Of a stretch of 64,000 bases of DNA, positions 23,953 to 31,873 are shown in pieces (the stretch's first letter is position 1; each line of letters starts with the position of its first letter). The DNA is taken from NCBI RefSeq assembly GCF_024970185.1, contig NZ_CP103965.1:1980001-2044000 (forward strand). The letters are read 5' to 3'. Source of the DNA: Pseudomonas sp. N3-W. Its GTDB lineage: Bacteria; Pseudomonadota; Gammaproteobacteria; Pseudomonadales; Pseudomonadaceae. The notes beneath the pieces are model-generated. The model saw nothing but the letters and a program-made list of their open reading frames with translations. It was not told the origin of the DNA and did not search any database. Both the position numbers and the translations under genes were made by a program.

Positions 23953-25290
23953 TTAAAGATTCTGCAAGGTTTCCAGCAATACTTTCACCTTGGTAATCGA
24001 CTCCTGATACTCGGCTTCCCAGTCCGAGTCCGCGACAATCCCGCCGCCGCCCCAGCAGCACACCTGGCCGCCCTTGACCAGCAAGCTGCGAATGGCGATC
24101 GAGCTGTCCATCTCTCCGCGCACGTCCAGGTACATCAAAGAGCCACAGTACAAACCGCGGCGGGTCGGCTCCAGTTCGTCGATGATCTGCATGGCGCGGA
24201 TTTTTGGCGCACCGGTAATCGAGCCGCCGGGGAAGCTGCCGGCAATCAGGTCCAGTGCGTCGCGATCCGCCGCCAGCTCCCCGGTGACACTGCTCACCAG
24301 ATGGTGCACGTTCGGGTAACTTTCCAGTCTGAACAACTCCGGTACGCGCACCGAGCCGATGCGGCAGGTGCGGCCCAGATCGTTGCGCAGCAGGTCGACG
24401 ATCATCAGGTTTTCCGCGCGGTCCTTGGGGCTGGCCAGCAGTTCGGCGGCGTTTGCCGCGTCTTCGGCAGGCGTCAGGCCGCGGGGGCGGGTGCCTTTGA
24501 TTGGGCGGGTTTCTACCTGCCGCTCGCTGACTTTGACAAAACGCTCCGGCGACAGGCTCAGCACCGCGCCGCCGTCCGGCAGGCTTTGAAAGCCGGAAAA
24601 GGGCGTCGGGCAGGCGGCCCGTAGCGCGCAATAGGCGACCCATGGATCCCCTTGGCACTGGGCCCGAAAGCGTTGGGCGAAGTTGACCTGGTAGCAGTCA
24701 CCGGCCTGGATGTACTGCTGGATGCGTTCGAATGCCTGGCGGTAGTCGTCGGCGCTCAGGTCGGGGCGCATCGGGGCTTGCACCTGGAACGGCTCGACCG
24801 GTTCAGTCATCGGCTGACTGAACACAGCGATCAACCGCTGCCGCCCACTGTCGCTGATGGACGGGTGGAATACCAACTGACTGGTCATGCGTTGGTGATC
24901 GCTGATCAAGGCCCAGTCATACAGGCCGAAGCGTGCATCCGGTAGATTCAGGTCATCCAGTGCCTGGCTTGGCATTTGCTCCAGATGACGGCCGAAATCG
25001 TAGCTCAGATAACCGATCAGACCACCGGCGAACGGTAACTCATCCGCGACGGATGCTTCGCCGAGTCGTGTCAGATTATCGCGAAGACGTTGCAGGAAAT
25101 CGCTGCCGCTTTCGTCAGGCAGAACCGCCAGTTGCTCCAGCGGCCAGGCGCTGAGTACATCAAAGCGCCCGCGATCGGCGCTGGGCCGGCCGCTGTCGAG
25201 CAGCACGGCACCGGGAGCATGATGGATTGCCGCGAAATAGTCGGCGGGGTTGGCGCGGTAGGGCAGCGGGTGTACGGAGCAGGTCAACAT
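23953..25290 (-). CDS. pabB: aminodeoxychorismate synthase component I
   Basis: This 445-residue enzyme converts chorismate plus ammonia (from PabA) to 4-amino-4-deoxychorismate for folate synthesis. The N-terminal domain carries FAGGLIGYLSYDFGRHLEQM. The chorismate-binding domain shows RPIKGTRPRG, LLRNDLGRTCRIGSV, SVTGEL, GSFPGGSITGAPKIRAM and GGGIVADSDWEAEY. ATG 25290 matches the family length; the frame is open upstream to 25494 through a REP element, which is not coding. There is no clear binding site. The Lys in PIKGT is the residue typical of PabB. Confidence 0.93.
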   Translation of the reverse strand: MLTCSVHPLPYRANPADYFAAIHHAPGAVLLDSGRPSADRGRFDVLSAWPLEQLAVLPDESGSDFLQRLRDNLTRLGEASVADELPFAGGLIGYLSYDFGRHLEQMPSQALDDLNLPDARFGLYDWALISDHQRMTSQLVFHPSISDSGRQRLIAVFSQPMTEPVEPFQVQAPMRPDLSADDYRQAFERIQQYIQAGDCYQVNFAQRFRAQCQGDPWVAYCALRAACPTPFSGFQSLPDGGAVLSLSPERFVKVSERQVETRPIKGTRPRGLTPAEDAANAAELLASPKDRAENLMIVDLLRNDLGRTCRIGSVRVPELFRLESYPNVHHLVSSVTGELAADRDALDLIAGSFPGGSITGAPKIRAMQIIDELEPTRRGLYCGSLMYLDVRGEMDSSIAIRSLLVKGGQVCCWGGGGIVADSDWEAEYQESITKVKVLLETLQNL

Positions 25291-25417
25291 GGGCAGGGCA
25301 GATCGGCCATCGAGGCGGGGTGGCGATTGTAGTCCTCTGTGGGAATTGCTCCTAGAGGGGATGTCGGTGTCAGGTAGATTGGAGGCAGGGCCAAGGCGGT
25401 GGTGGCCAGAAATAAGC

Positions 25418-25490
25418 CATCGCGAGCAAGCTCGCTCCCACATTTGATCTTTGTCGCGACGTGTGGGAGCGAGCTTGCTCGCGATGGGAG
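25418..25490. repeat. REP doublet
   Basis: CATCGCGAGCAAGCTCGCTC and the inverted GTGGGAGCGAGCTTGCTCGC lie in the pabB upstream region, with a short linker TTTGATCTTTGTCGCGAC. Confidence 0.8.
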
Positions 25491-25506
25491 GCAACTCGGT
25501 CCCGGC

Positions 25507-26493
25507 TCAGCCCTCGATCAGCGGAATATGCCCAAACATCTCTTGTACAAACTCAACCCGCTGCTGCGGTGTCTCGGTTATTCCGCGCGCCTTCAGCTCT
25601 TCCAGTCGCGCTTCGACGGCATGGGTACGCAGGGTCAGCCCACAATCGTTGGCAATCTGGATGTTCAAGCCTGGCCGGGCGTTCAGCTCAAGAATCAGCG
25701 GGCCTTTTTCCTGGTCCAGCACCATGTCCACCCCGATGTAACCCAGCCCACACAGCTCATAACAGCCGGCAGCGAGTTTCATGAAGCCGTCCCAATAGGG
25801 CAGTTGCACGCCATCCACCGCGTTGGTGGTGTCGGGGTGTTTGGTGATGATGTTGTTCAGCCAGGTGCCGCGCAGGGTCAGGCCGGTGGCCAGGTCCACA
25901 CCCACGCCGATGGCGCCCTGGTGCAGGTTGGCCTTGCCGCCGGACTGCCGGGTTGGCAGGCGCAACATGGCCATGACCGGGTAGCCCATCAGCACGATGA
26001 TGCGGATGTCCGGCACGCCTTCGTAGCTGATGCTCTTGAAGATCTGGTCCGGCGTGACGCGGTATTCGATCAGCGCCCGGTCACGGTGGCCGCCCAGGGA
26101 GTACAAGCCGGTGAGAATGCTGGAGATATGGTGCTCGAGTTCCTCGTGGCTGAGGATCTTGCCGGACACTGTGCGATAACGGCCCTCGAAACGGTCGGCA
26201 ACAACAATAATCCCGTCACCCCCGGCACCTTGTGCCGGTTTGATCACGAAGTCGCTGCGCCCGCCGATGATCTCGCCGAGTTTGTCGATTTCCTTTTCCG
26301 TGGAAATCACCCCGTACATTTCCGGCACATTGATGCCGGCGGCGAGGGCGCGTTCCTTGGTGATGATCTTGTCATCGACAATCGGGTACAGGCTGCGCTT
26401 GTTGTACTTGAGCACGTAGTCGGCGTTACGCCGATTGATCCCCATGATGCCCCGGGCTTCCAGGGCCTTCCAGGTTTTCCAGAAGCCGAACAT
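25507..26493 (-). CDS. alpha-L-glutamate ligase-like ATP-grasp protein (RimK-related)
   Basis: This 328-residue cytoplasmic ATP-grasp enzyme shows the lid and ATP-site sequence FVIKPAQGAGGDGI, the RALIEYRV strand, DIRIIVLMG, and the metal-binding block GPLILELNARPGLNIQIAN. RimK-type enzymes ligate amino acids to peptide or protein ends; the substrate here is not known. It is the last gene of a three-gene unit with an inactive transglutaminase membrane protein (overlapping by one base) and a retropepsin-like protease. The same trio occurs in P. aeruginosa near ppsA, as I recall. Confidence 0.85.
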   Translation of the reverse strand: MFGFWKTWKALEARGIMGINRRNADYVLKYNKRSLYPIVDDKIITKERALAAGINVPEMYGVISTEKEIDKLGEIIGGRSDFVIKPAQGAGGDGIIVVADRFEGRYRTVSGKILSHEELEHHISSILTGLYSLGGHRDRALIEYRVTPDQIFKSISYEGVPDIRIIVLMGYPVMAMLRLPTRQSGGKANLHQGAIGVGVDLATGLTLRGTWLNNIITKHPDTTNAVDGVQLPYWDGFMKLAAGCYELCGLGYIGVDMVLDQEKGPLILELNARPGLNIQIANDCGLTLRTHAVEARLEELKARGITETPQQRVEFVQEMFGHIPLIEG

Positions 26494-28025
26494 TACGAAT
26501 CAGCCTTGAGGAAGGCTTTGAAACGGATCAGCTCGGTCAGGCGGTAGCCGCGATAGCGACCCATGGCCAGCATGAAACCCACCAGGATCAGCAGGATCGC
26601 CGGGAAGGTGAACACGAAGTACACCAGTTCCGGCACGCTCATGATCAGGTGCGCCAGGGACGCGGCGAACAGCGTGCCGATCGCCACTTTCAGCGCATGG
26701 CCGGAGCCGCGTTCTTCCCAGGTGATCGACAGTCGCTCGATGGTCATGGTCAGAATCACCATCGGGAACAGCGCCACCGACAACCCGCGTTCCAGGCCCA
26801 GCTTGTGGCTGAACAGACTGATGGCCGCAATCAGCACCACCACGAACGTCAGCACCACCGACAGCCTCGGCAGCATTTGCAGTTTCAGGTGTTCAAGGTA
26901 GGAGCGCAGCGACAGTCCCAGCGCCGTAATCACGGTAAATAGCGCGATGCCGAACCCCAGCTGGGTTTCGCGGAAGGCCAGGGCGATCAGCACCGGGGTA
27001 AAGGTGCCGAGGGTCTGCAGGCCGATCAGGTTGCGCAGGATCAGGATCACCAGCACGCCAATCGGGATCATCACCATGATCATGAAGGTCTGCTGGGTTT
27101 GCAGCGGCAAGCCGTACAGCGAATATTCGAGGAAGTTGGCGTCGGTGTTCTCGTCGGTCAGCTTGGCCAGGCGGATGGCGTTCATTTCGCTGTTGTTCAG
27201 GCTGAAGGTGACGTTGGCTTTTTTGCCGCCATCGACGGTAATCAGGTTGTCGTCGCCGGTCCACCACAGCAGGCGGTCGGTGGGCAGGCCCTGTTCGCCG
27301 GTTTCCGGGTTGAAGTACAGCCAGTCATTGCCGTTGAAGCTGCGCAGCCACAATTCCGGCGTCTGTGGCTGGTCGGCCACCAGGCGGATGGTGTGGACTT
27401 TTTCCACCGGCACATGGGCGATGGACAGCAGCAGCTCGACGATCTTGGCCTTGTGCGACGTCGACGGATCACCGCCCAGCAGCAGCTTGACGTTGTCGTC
27501 GTTGAGGTTGTTGACCCGTTTGATCGCTTCGCCGATGAAGGTCTCGACGTCGGCCGAATGCTGGCGGATTGGCGCGAGCAAGGCTTCGGCGGCGATTTTT
27601 TCCGGGCCGTCCACAGCGATGCTGTCGCGGAAGGTCGGGCCTTTGATCTTGGATTTTTCACCGGTGTAGCGCTTGGTCAGCACCAGACGGTAATAAAGGG
27701 TCTGCTTGCCCTTGGCCCGGCGCGCCGACCAGGTCACCTTGCGGTTGCCATCGATGCGGTTCACCGCAACGCCGTAGTTATTGGAAATGAAACTCTCGTT
27801 CAGGCTCACGAAGTCGCGGCTCAGGGGCGGCACGAACATCTGGATCTTGACCGGGTCCTTGGCACTGGCGACGAACTCGACCTTGGCGTCGATGTTCCAC
27901 AAGTCGTCGGTGGCGTCTTCGGTGACGGGAATGCCGAGCACGAAGATCTGATAGGCCGTAACTGAAATGCCCAGCACCACCAGGATGGCGATCAGGATTT
28001 TCAGGTGGAGGGTAAGAGAGCGCAT
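26493..28025 (-). CDS. inactive transglutaminase-fold 7TM membrane protein (UUP1-type)
   Basis: This 510-residue protein has an N-terminal membrane helix (about 9-30), a large extracytoplasmic domain with a transglutaminase-like fold (to about residue 315) and seven or so membrane helices in the C-terminal 195 residues (MIMVMIPIGVLVILILRNLI onward). The domain annotation as catalytically dead is from the family; I see no Cys in the LLLSIAHVPVEKVHTIR region where the active Cys of true enzymes lies. Its stop overlaps the ligase start by one base. It probably couples periplasmic events to the cytoplasmic ligase, an inference. Confidence 0.83.
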   Translation of the reverse strand: MRSLTLHLKILIAILVVLGISVTAYQIFVLGIPVTEDATDDLWNIDAKVEFVASAKDPVKIQMFVPPLSRDFVSLNESFISNNYGVAVNRIDGNRKVTWSARRAKGKQTLYYRLVLTKRYTGEKSKIKGPTFRDSIAVDGPEKIAAEALLAPIRQHSADVETFIGEAIKRVNNLNDDNVKLLLGGDPSTSHKAKIVELLLSIAHVPVEKVHTIRLVADQPQTPELWLRSFNGNDWLYFNPETGEQGLPTDRLLWWTGDDNLITVDGGKKANVTFSLNNSEMNAIRLAKLTDENTDANFLEYSLYGLPLQTQQTFMIMVMIPIGVLVILILRNLIGLQTLGTFTPVLIALAFRETQLGFGIALFTVITALGLSLRSYLEHLKLQMLPRLSVVLTFVVVLIAAISLFSHKLGLERGLSVALFPMVILTMTIERLSITWEERGSGHALKVAIGTLFAASLAHLIMSVPELVYFVFTFPAILLILVGFMLAMGRYRGYRLTELIRFKAFLKADS

Positions 28026-28030
28026 TGGAA

Positions 28031-28567
28031 TTACTCTGCGGTATGAGCGTCGGTGGCGCAGGCGGGTTTGCCAGCAGCGTATTTAAGACTGGGGTCGACC
28101 AGCGCATCGAAGCGTTTCAGCGCCTCGGAGCCGATCAAAAGCGGGTACTGGAAGGCGCTGCGGTCGGTCAGGTTGACTTCGATGCTGCGCAAGGCCGAGC
28201 CCATGCAGACGTCCAGCTCGATCACCGGGCGGGCGGTGAAGAGTTTGCCTTCTTCCGGGTCGTAGTCACCGGCGCGGCGCTTGATCTTGCTGACCCGGGC
28301 CAGCGGCCGTTCGATCGGGTGCGAGTGCGCGGCGTCGATGGCCAGGTAGAAGCGGACCCAGGATTCGCCATTGCGTTTGAAGCGTTTGATGTCGCGGGCA
28401 CTCAGGGAGGCGGTTTTGGCCCCGGTGTCGAGCTTGGCCGCGACTTCCAGGTTGATGCCGTCCAGCGAGGCGTACTCGTTGAGGCCGTACACGGTCTTTT
28501 CCCCCGCCGCGGCGAAGCCGGGCAGGCAAAGCAGATAAAGGAAGGTGGGGAAGGGCTTGAGTCTCAT
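28031..28567 (-). CDS. exported retropepsin-like / RimB-type zinc protease family protein
   Basis: From ATG 28567 the protein has 178 residues with a signal peptide (LKPFPTFLYLLCLPGFAAA). The mature domain begins with an aspartyl-protease-like loop, AAKLDTGAKTASLSARDI, the Asp-Thr-Gly triplet of retropepsin folds, and ends with YPLLIGSEALKRFDALVDP. It belongs to the family annotated as ATP-dependent zinc protease (RimB-like), although the Asp-Thr-Gly suggests an aspartic mechanism. First gene of the operon, five bases before the transglutaminase-like gene. Confidence 0.82.
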   Translation of the reverse strand: MRLKPFPTFLYLLCLPGFAAAGEKTVYGLNEYASLDGINLEVAAKLDTGAKTASLSARDIKRFKRNGESWVRFYLAIDAAHSHPIERPLARVSKIKRRAGDYDPEEGKLFTARPVIELDVCMGSALRSIEVNLTDRSAFQYPLLIGSEALKRFDALVDPSLKYAAGKPACATDAHTAE

Positions 28568-28781
28568 AAATCCTGGTGCGCAGCAGTCCGTACTTCGATT
28601 CAAGGCCCTGGCATCACTGCGCAAGCTCCCTCGTAGGCCTGTCAGTTCTTCATGACACGCCGTGCAGATGCGACATCCAAATGCGGGCGGCATTCTAGCA
28701 CGGTGGTTTTATGGCGCCAGCGCTGGCAGGGGGCTATAAGTTGTCATGCTGCGTCGTTATGGTGCGGGCGGTTATTAGACG

Positions 28782-28793
28782 ATTGTCGACAAT
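28782..28793. promoter_or_regulatory. GntR operator 1 (perfect palindrome)
   Basis: ATTGTCGACAAT is a perfect 12-bp palindrome 73 bases before the regulator start. Its core recurs at 28857-28864. A weak promoter (TTGACT at 28807, TAGTTT at 28830, spacing 17) lies between the two. The pattern suggests autoregulation of the prp operon by its GntR protein. Confidence 0.6.
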
Positions 28794-28856
28794 ATCTATT
28801 TATCCTTTGACTGTTATGTCTGTTTTCGCTAGTTTTTGCCGCATCAGCTTTAAAGG

Positions 28857-28864
28857 TGTCGACA
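28857..28864. promoter_or_regulatory. GntR operator 2 (core palindrome) at the regulator start
   Basis: TGTCGACA followed by ATAT repeats the core of operator 1 and lies two bases before ATG 28867, overlapping the space after the ribosome binding site AAAGGTG. Confidence 0.5.
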
Positions 28865-28866
28865 AT

Positions 28867-29592
28867 ATGTTGGATCAACTCGATCCCCCGGTCATGGCGC
28901 AGGATGATTCGGAAACACTTTCCGAGAACGTCTTCCGGCGCATCCAGGCGGCTATCGTCAAAGGCGAGATCGCCCCCGGCAGCAAAATCTCCGAACCGGA
29001 GCTGGCGCGCACCTACGGCATCAGCCGCGGCCCGTTGCGTGAAGCGATCCATCGTCTCGAAGGCCAGCGCCTGCTGGTGCGCGTGCCGCATGTCGGCGCG
29101 CGGGTGGTGTCGCTGAGCCACGCCGAACTGCTGGAACTCTATGAAATCCGCGAATCCCTCGAAGGCATGGCCTGCCGCCTCGCCGCCGAGCGCATGACCG
29201 TCGAGGAAATCGACGAACTGCGCCGGGTGCTGGAAACCCATGAACGCGATGCGGCGTTTCAGGCCGGCGTCGGTTATTACCAGCAGGAAGGCGATTTCGA
29301 CTTTCATTACCGGATTATCCAGGGCAGCGGCAACCGTACCCTGACCCAGATGCTCTGCGGCGAGCTCTATCAACTGGTGCGCATGTACCGCATCCAGTTT
29401 TCCACCACGCCCAATCGGCCGCGCCAGGCCTTTGCCGAGCACCACCGGATTCTCGATGCCATCGCCGACCGTGACGGTGAACTGGCCGAGTTGTTGATGC
29501 GCCGCCACATCGGCGCCTCCAAACGCAATATCGCCCGTCACTACCAGGACGGCGCCAACCATAAGACAGCCACTGAACGAGGTGAGTCATGA
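28867..29592 (+). CDS. GntR-family (FCD) regulator of the methylcitrate operon
   Basis: This 241-residue regulator has an N-terminal winged helix ([20 protein letters not shown] ... [21 protein letters not shown]) and an all-helical FCD ligand domain with metal-site histidines ([25 protein letters not shown]). It is the first gene of the prp cluster and its stop overlaps the prpB start (ATGA). ATG 28867 has AAAGGTG eight bases upstream; the longer frame lacks family sequence. Methylcitrate or a related acid is a likely effector, by context. Fluorescent pseudomonads use this GntR type in place of the sigma-54 PrpR of enteric bacteria. Confidence 0.88.
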   Translation: MLDQLDPPVMAQDDSETLSENVFRRIQAAIVKGEIAPGSKISEPELARTYGISRGPLREAIHRLEGQRLLVRVPHVGARVVSLSHAELLELYEIRESLEGMACRLAAERMTVEEIDELRRVLETHERDAAFQAGVGYYQQEGDFDFHYRIIQGSGNRTLTQMLCGELYQLVRMYRIQFSTTPNRPRQAFAEHHRILDAIADRDGELAELLMRRHIGASKRNIARHYQDGANHKTATERGES

Positions 29593-30479
29593 GTTCCAAC
29601 AAGAGCACTCCAGGCCAGCGTTTCCGCGATGCGGTCGCCAGCGAGCATCCGCTGCAAGTGGTCGGTGCGATCAACGCCAACCACGCCCTGCTGGCCAAGC
29701 GCGCCGGTTTCAAGGCGATTTATCTTTCGGGTGGCGGGGTGGCTGCCGGCTCTCTCGGTGTGCCGGACCTGGGCATTACCGGGCTGGATGACGTGCTGAC
29801 CGACGTACGCCGTATCACCGATGTCTGCGATTTGCCGCTGCTGGTGGACGTGGACACCGGTTTCGGTTCCTCGGCGTTCAACGTGGCGCGTACCGTGAAG
29901 TCGATGATCAAGTTCGGCGCGGCGGCGATTCACATCGAAGACCAGGTCGGCGCCAAGCGCTGCGGTCACCGGCCTAATAAAGAGATCGTGTCGCAGCAGG
30001 AAATGGTCGACCGCATCAAGGCCGCCGTCGATGCCCGCACCGACGACAGCTTCGTGATCATGGCGCGCACTGACGCCCTGGCGGTTGAAGGTCTGGAATC
30101 GGCACTGGATCGCGCTGCCGCGTGCATCGAGGCCGGTGCCGACATGATCTTCCCGGAAGCGATCACCGAGCTGGAAATGTACAAGCTGTTCGCCAATCGC
30201 GTGAAAGCGCCGATCCTGGCCAACATCACCGAATTCGGCTCGACGCCGCTGTACACCACCGAGCAGCTTGCCGGGGCGGATGTGTCGCTGGTGCTGTACC
30301 CGCTGTCGGCGTTCCGCGCCATGAACAAGGCGGCCGAGAACGTCTACACCGCGATCCGTCGCGACGGCACGCAACAGAACGTCATCGACACCATGCAGAC
30401 TCGCATGGAGCTTTACGACCGCATCGACTATCACACTTTCGAGCAGAAGCTCGACGCGTTGTTTGCGGCGAAGAAGTAA
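29589..30479 (+). CDS. prpB: 2-methylisocitrate lyase
   Basis: This 296-residue enzyme cleaves 2-methylisocitrate to pyruvate and succinate, the last step of propionyl-CoA breakdown. The TIM-barrel PEP mutase/isocitrate lyase family signature is visible: [37 protein letters not shown] (the catalytic Cys in KRCGH) and [10 protein letters not shown]. Length matches the family. The gene starts within the end of the regulator gene and is followed by prpC after 64 bases. Confidence 0.96.
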   Translation: MSSNKSTPGQRFRDAVASEHPLQVVGAINANHALLAKRAGFKAIYLSGGGVAAGSLGVPDLGITGLDDVLTDVRRITDVCDLPLLVDVDTGFGSSAFNVARTVKSMIKFGAAAIHIEDQVGAKRCGHRPNKEIVSQQEMVDRIKAAVDARTDDSFVIMARTDALAVEGLESALDRAAACIEAGADMIFPEAITELEMYKLFANRVKAPILANITEFGSTPLYTTEQLAGADVSLVLYPLSAFRAMNKAAENVYTAIRRDGTQQNVIDTMQTRMELYDRIDYHTFEQKLDALFAAKK

Positions 30480-30543
30480 AGATCTTTCGCGCACTCATGC
30501 ATCAATTGCAGATTCCCTAAAAAATTCAAGATTGGAGACAGCA

Positions 30544-31671
30544 ATGGCCGAAGCAAAAGTACTCAGTGGCGCCGGGCTCCGTGGCCAGGTAGCCGGGCAA
30601 ACCGCACTGTCCACTGTGGGGCAGTCGGGCGCCGGCCTGACGTATCGTGGCTACGACGTTCGCGAACTGGCGGCTGACGCGCAATTCGAAGAAGTGGCGT
30701 ACCTGCTGCTGTACGGCGAACTGCCAACCAAGACGCAATTGGCGGCCTACACCAGCAAGCTGAGCAAACTGCGCGACCTGCCACAGGCACTCAAAGAAGT
30801 GCTGGAACGCATTCCCGCCGACGCCCACCCGATGGACGTGATGCGCACCGGTTGCTCGTTCCTGGGCAATATCGAGCCGGAGAAAGATTTCTCCGTGCAA
30901 CACGACGTGACCGACCGCCTGCTGGCGGCGTTCCCGGCGATCATGTGCTACTGGTATCGCTTCAGTCACGACGGCAAACGCATCAACTGCGTGAGCGACG
31001 AGCCGTCCATCGGCGGCCATTTCCTGCACCTGCTGCACGATAAAAAGCCGAGCGAGTTGCACGTCAAAGTGATGAACGTGTCGTTGATTCTGTACGCCGA
31101 ACACGAGTTCAACGCCTCGACGTTCACCGCCCGTGTGTGCGCCTCGACCCTGTCCGATCTGTATTCCTGCGTGACGGCGGCCATCGGCTCCCTGCGTGGT
31201 CCGCTGCACGGCGGCGCCAACGAAGCGGCGATGGAAATGATCGAGCGCTTTTCGTCGCCCGAAGAGGCGATCAAAGGCACCCTCGGCATGCTCGAGCGCA
31301 AGGACAAGATCATGGGCTTCGGCCACGCGATCTATAAGGACAACGACCCGCGCAACGAGGTGATCAAGGGCTGGTCGAAAAAGCTCGCGGACGAAGTGGG
31401 CGACAAGGTCTTGTTCCCGGTCTCCGAAGCCATCGACAAGACTATGTGGGAACAGAAGAAACTGTTCCCCAACGCCGATTTCTACCATGCCTCGGCGTAC
31501 CACTTCATGGGCATCCCGACCAAGCTGTTCACACCGATTTTCGTCTGCTCGCGCCTGACCGGCTGGGCGGCGCATGTGTTTGAGCAACGTGCCAACAACC
31601 GCATCATCCGCCCGAGCGCCGAGTACATCGGCGTCGAACAGCGCAAGTTCGTGCCAATCGAACAACGCTGA
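30544..31671 (+). CDS. prpC: 2-methylcitrate synthase
   Basis: This 375-residue enzyme of the citrate synthase family condenses propionyl-CoA with oxaloacetate. Catalytic residues are in SLRGPLHGGANEAA (His) and MGFGHAIYKDNDPRN (His and the citrate synthase signature), with the catalytic Asp near NADFYHASAYHFMGI. ATG 30544 follows GGAG at seven bases; the upstream extension is spurious. The early VLSGAGLRGQVAGQTALSTV is typical of PrpC rather than GltA. Confidence 0.96.
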   Translation: MAEAKVLSGAGLRGQVAGQTALSTVGQSGAGLTYRGYDVRELAADAQFEEVAYLLLYGELPTKTQLAAYTSKLSKLRDLPQALKEVLERIPADAHPMDVMRTGCSFLGNIEPEKDFSVQHDVTDRLLAAFPAIMCYWYRFSHDGKRINCVSDEPSIGGHFLHLLHDKKPSELHVKVMNVSLILYAEHEFNASTFTARVCASTLSDLYSCVTAAIGSLRGPLHGGANEAAMEMIERFSSPEEAIKGTLGMLERKDKIMGFGHAIYKDNDPRNEVIKGWSKKLADEVGDKVLFPVSEAIDKTMWEQKKLFPNADFYHASAYHFMGIPTKLFTPIFVCSRLTGWAAHVFEQRANNRIIRPSAEYIGVEQRKFVPIEQR

Positions 31672-31712
31672 ATGGTGAGGGCCGACACCGGGATCTGAGG
31701 TCAGCGCAGATC

Positions 31713-31806
31713 CCTGTGGGAGCGAGCTTGCTCGCGATAGCGGCGGGTCAGTCGACATCAATGTCGGATGTGACTCAGTCATCGCGAGCAAGCTCGCTCC
31801 CACAGT
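31713..31806. repeat. REP doublet within the prp cluster (prpC-acnD)
   Basis: CTGTGGGAGCGAGCTTGCTC and the inverted CATCGCGAGCAAGCTCGCTC flank a linker with ATCAATGTCGGATGTGACT. It separates prpC and acnD and may set mRNA end points within the operon. Confidence 0.85.
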
Positions 31807-31873
31807 GGATTGTGTTCAGTTCAAGTCCTGTGCCAGGCCCCCCTTTTGAAATTACCGTGACCGAGTCCTGACG

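Noticed and set aside
25290..25494. Longer N-terminus for pabB
   Set aside because: The extension is translated REP sequence with no similarity to aminodeoxychorismate synthase.
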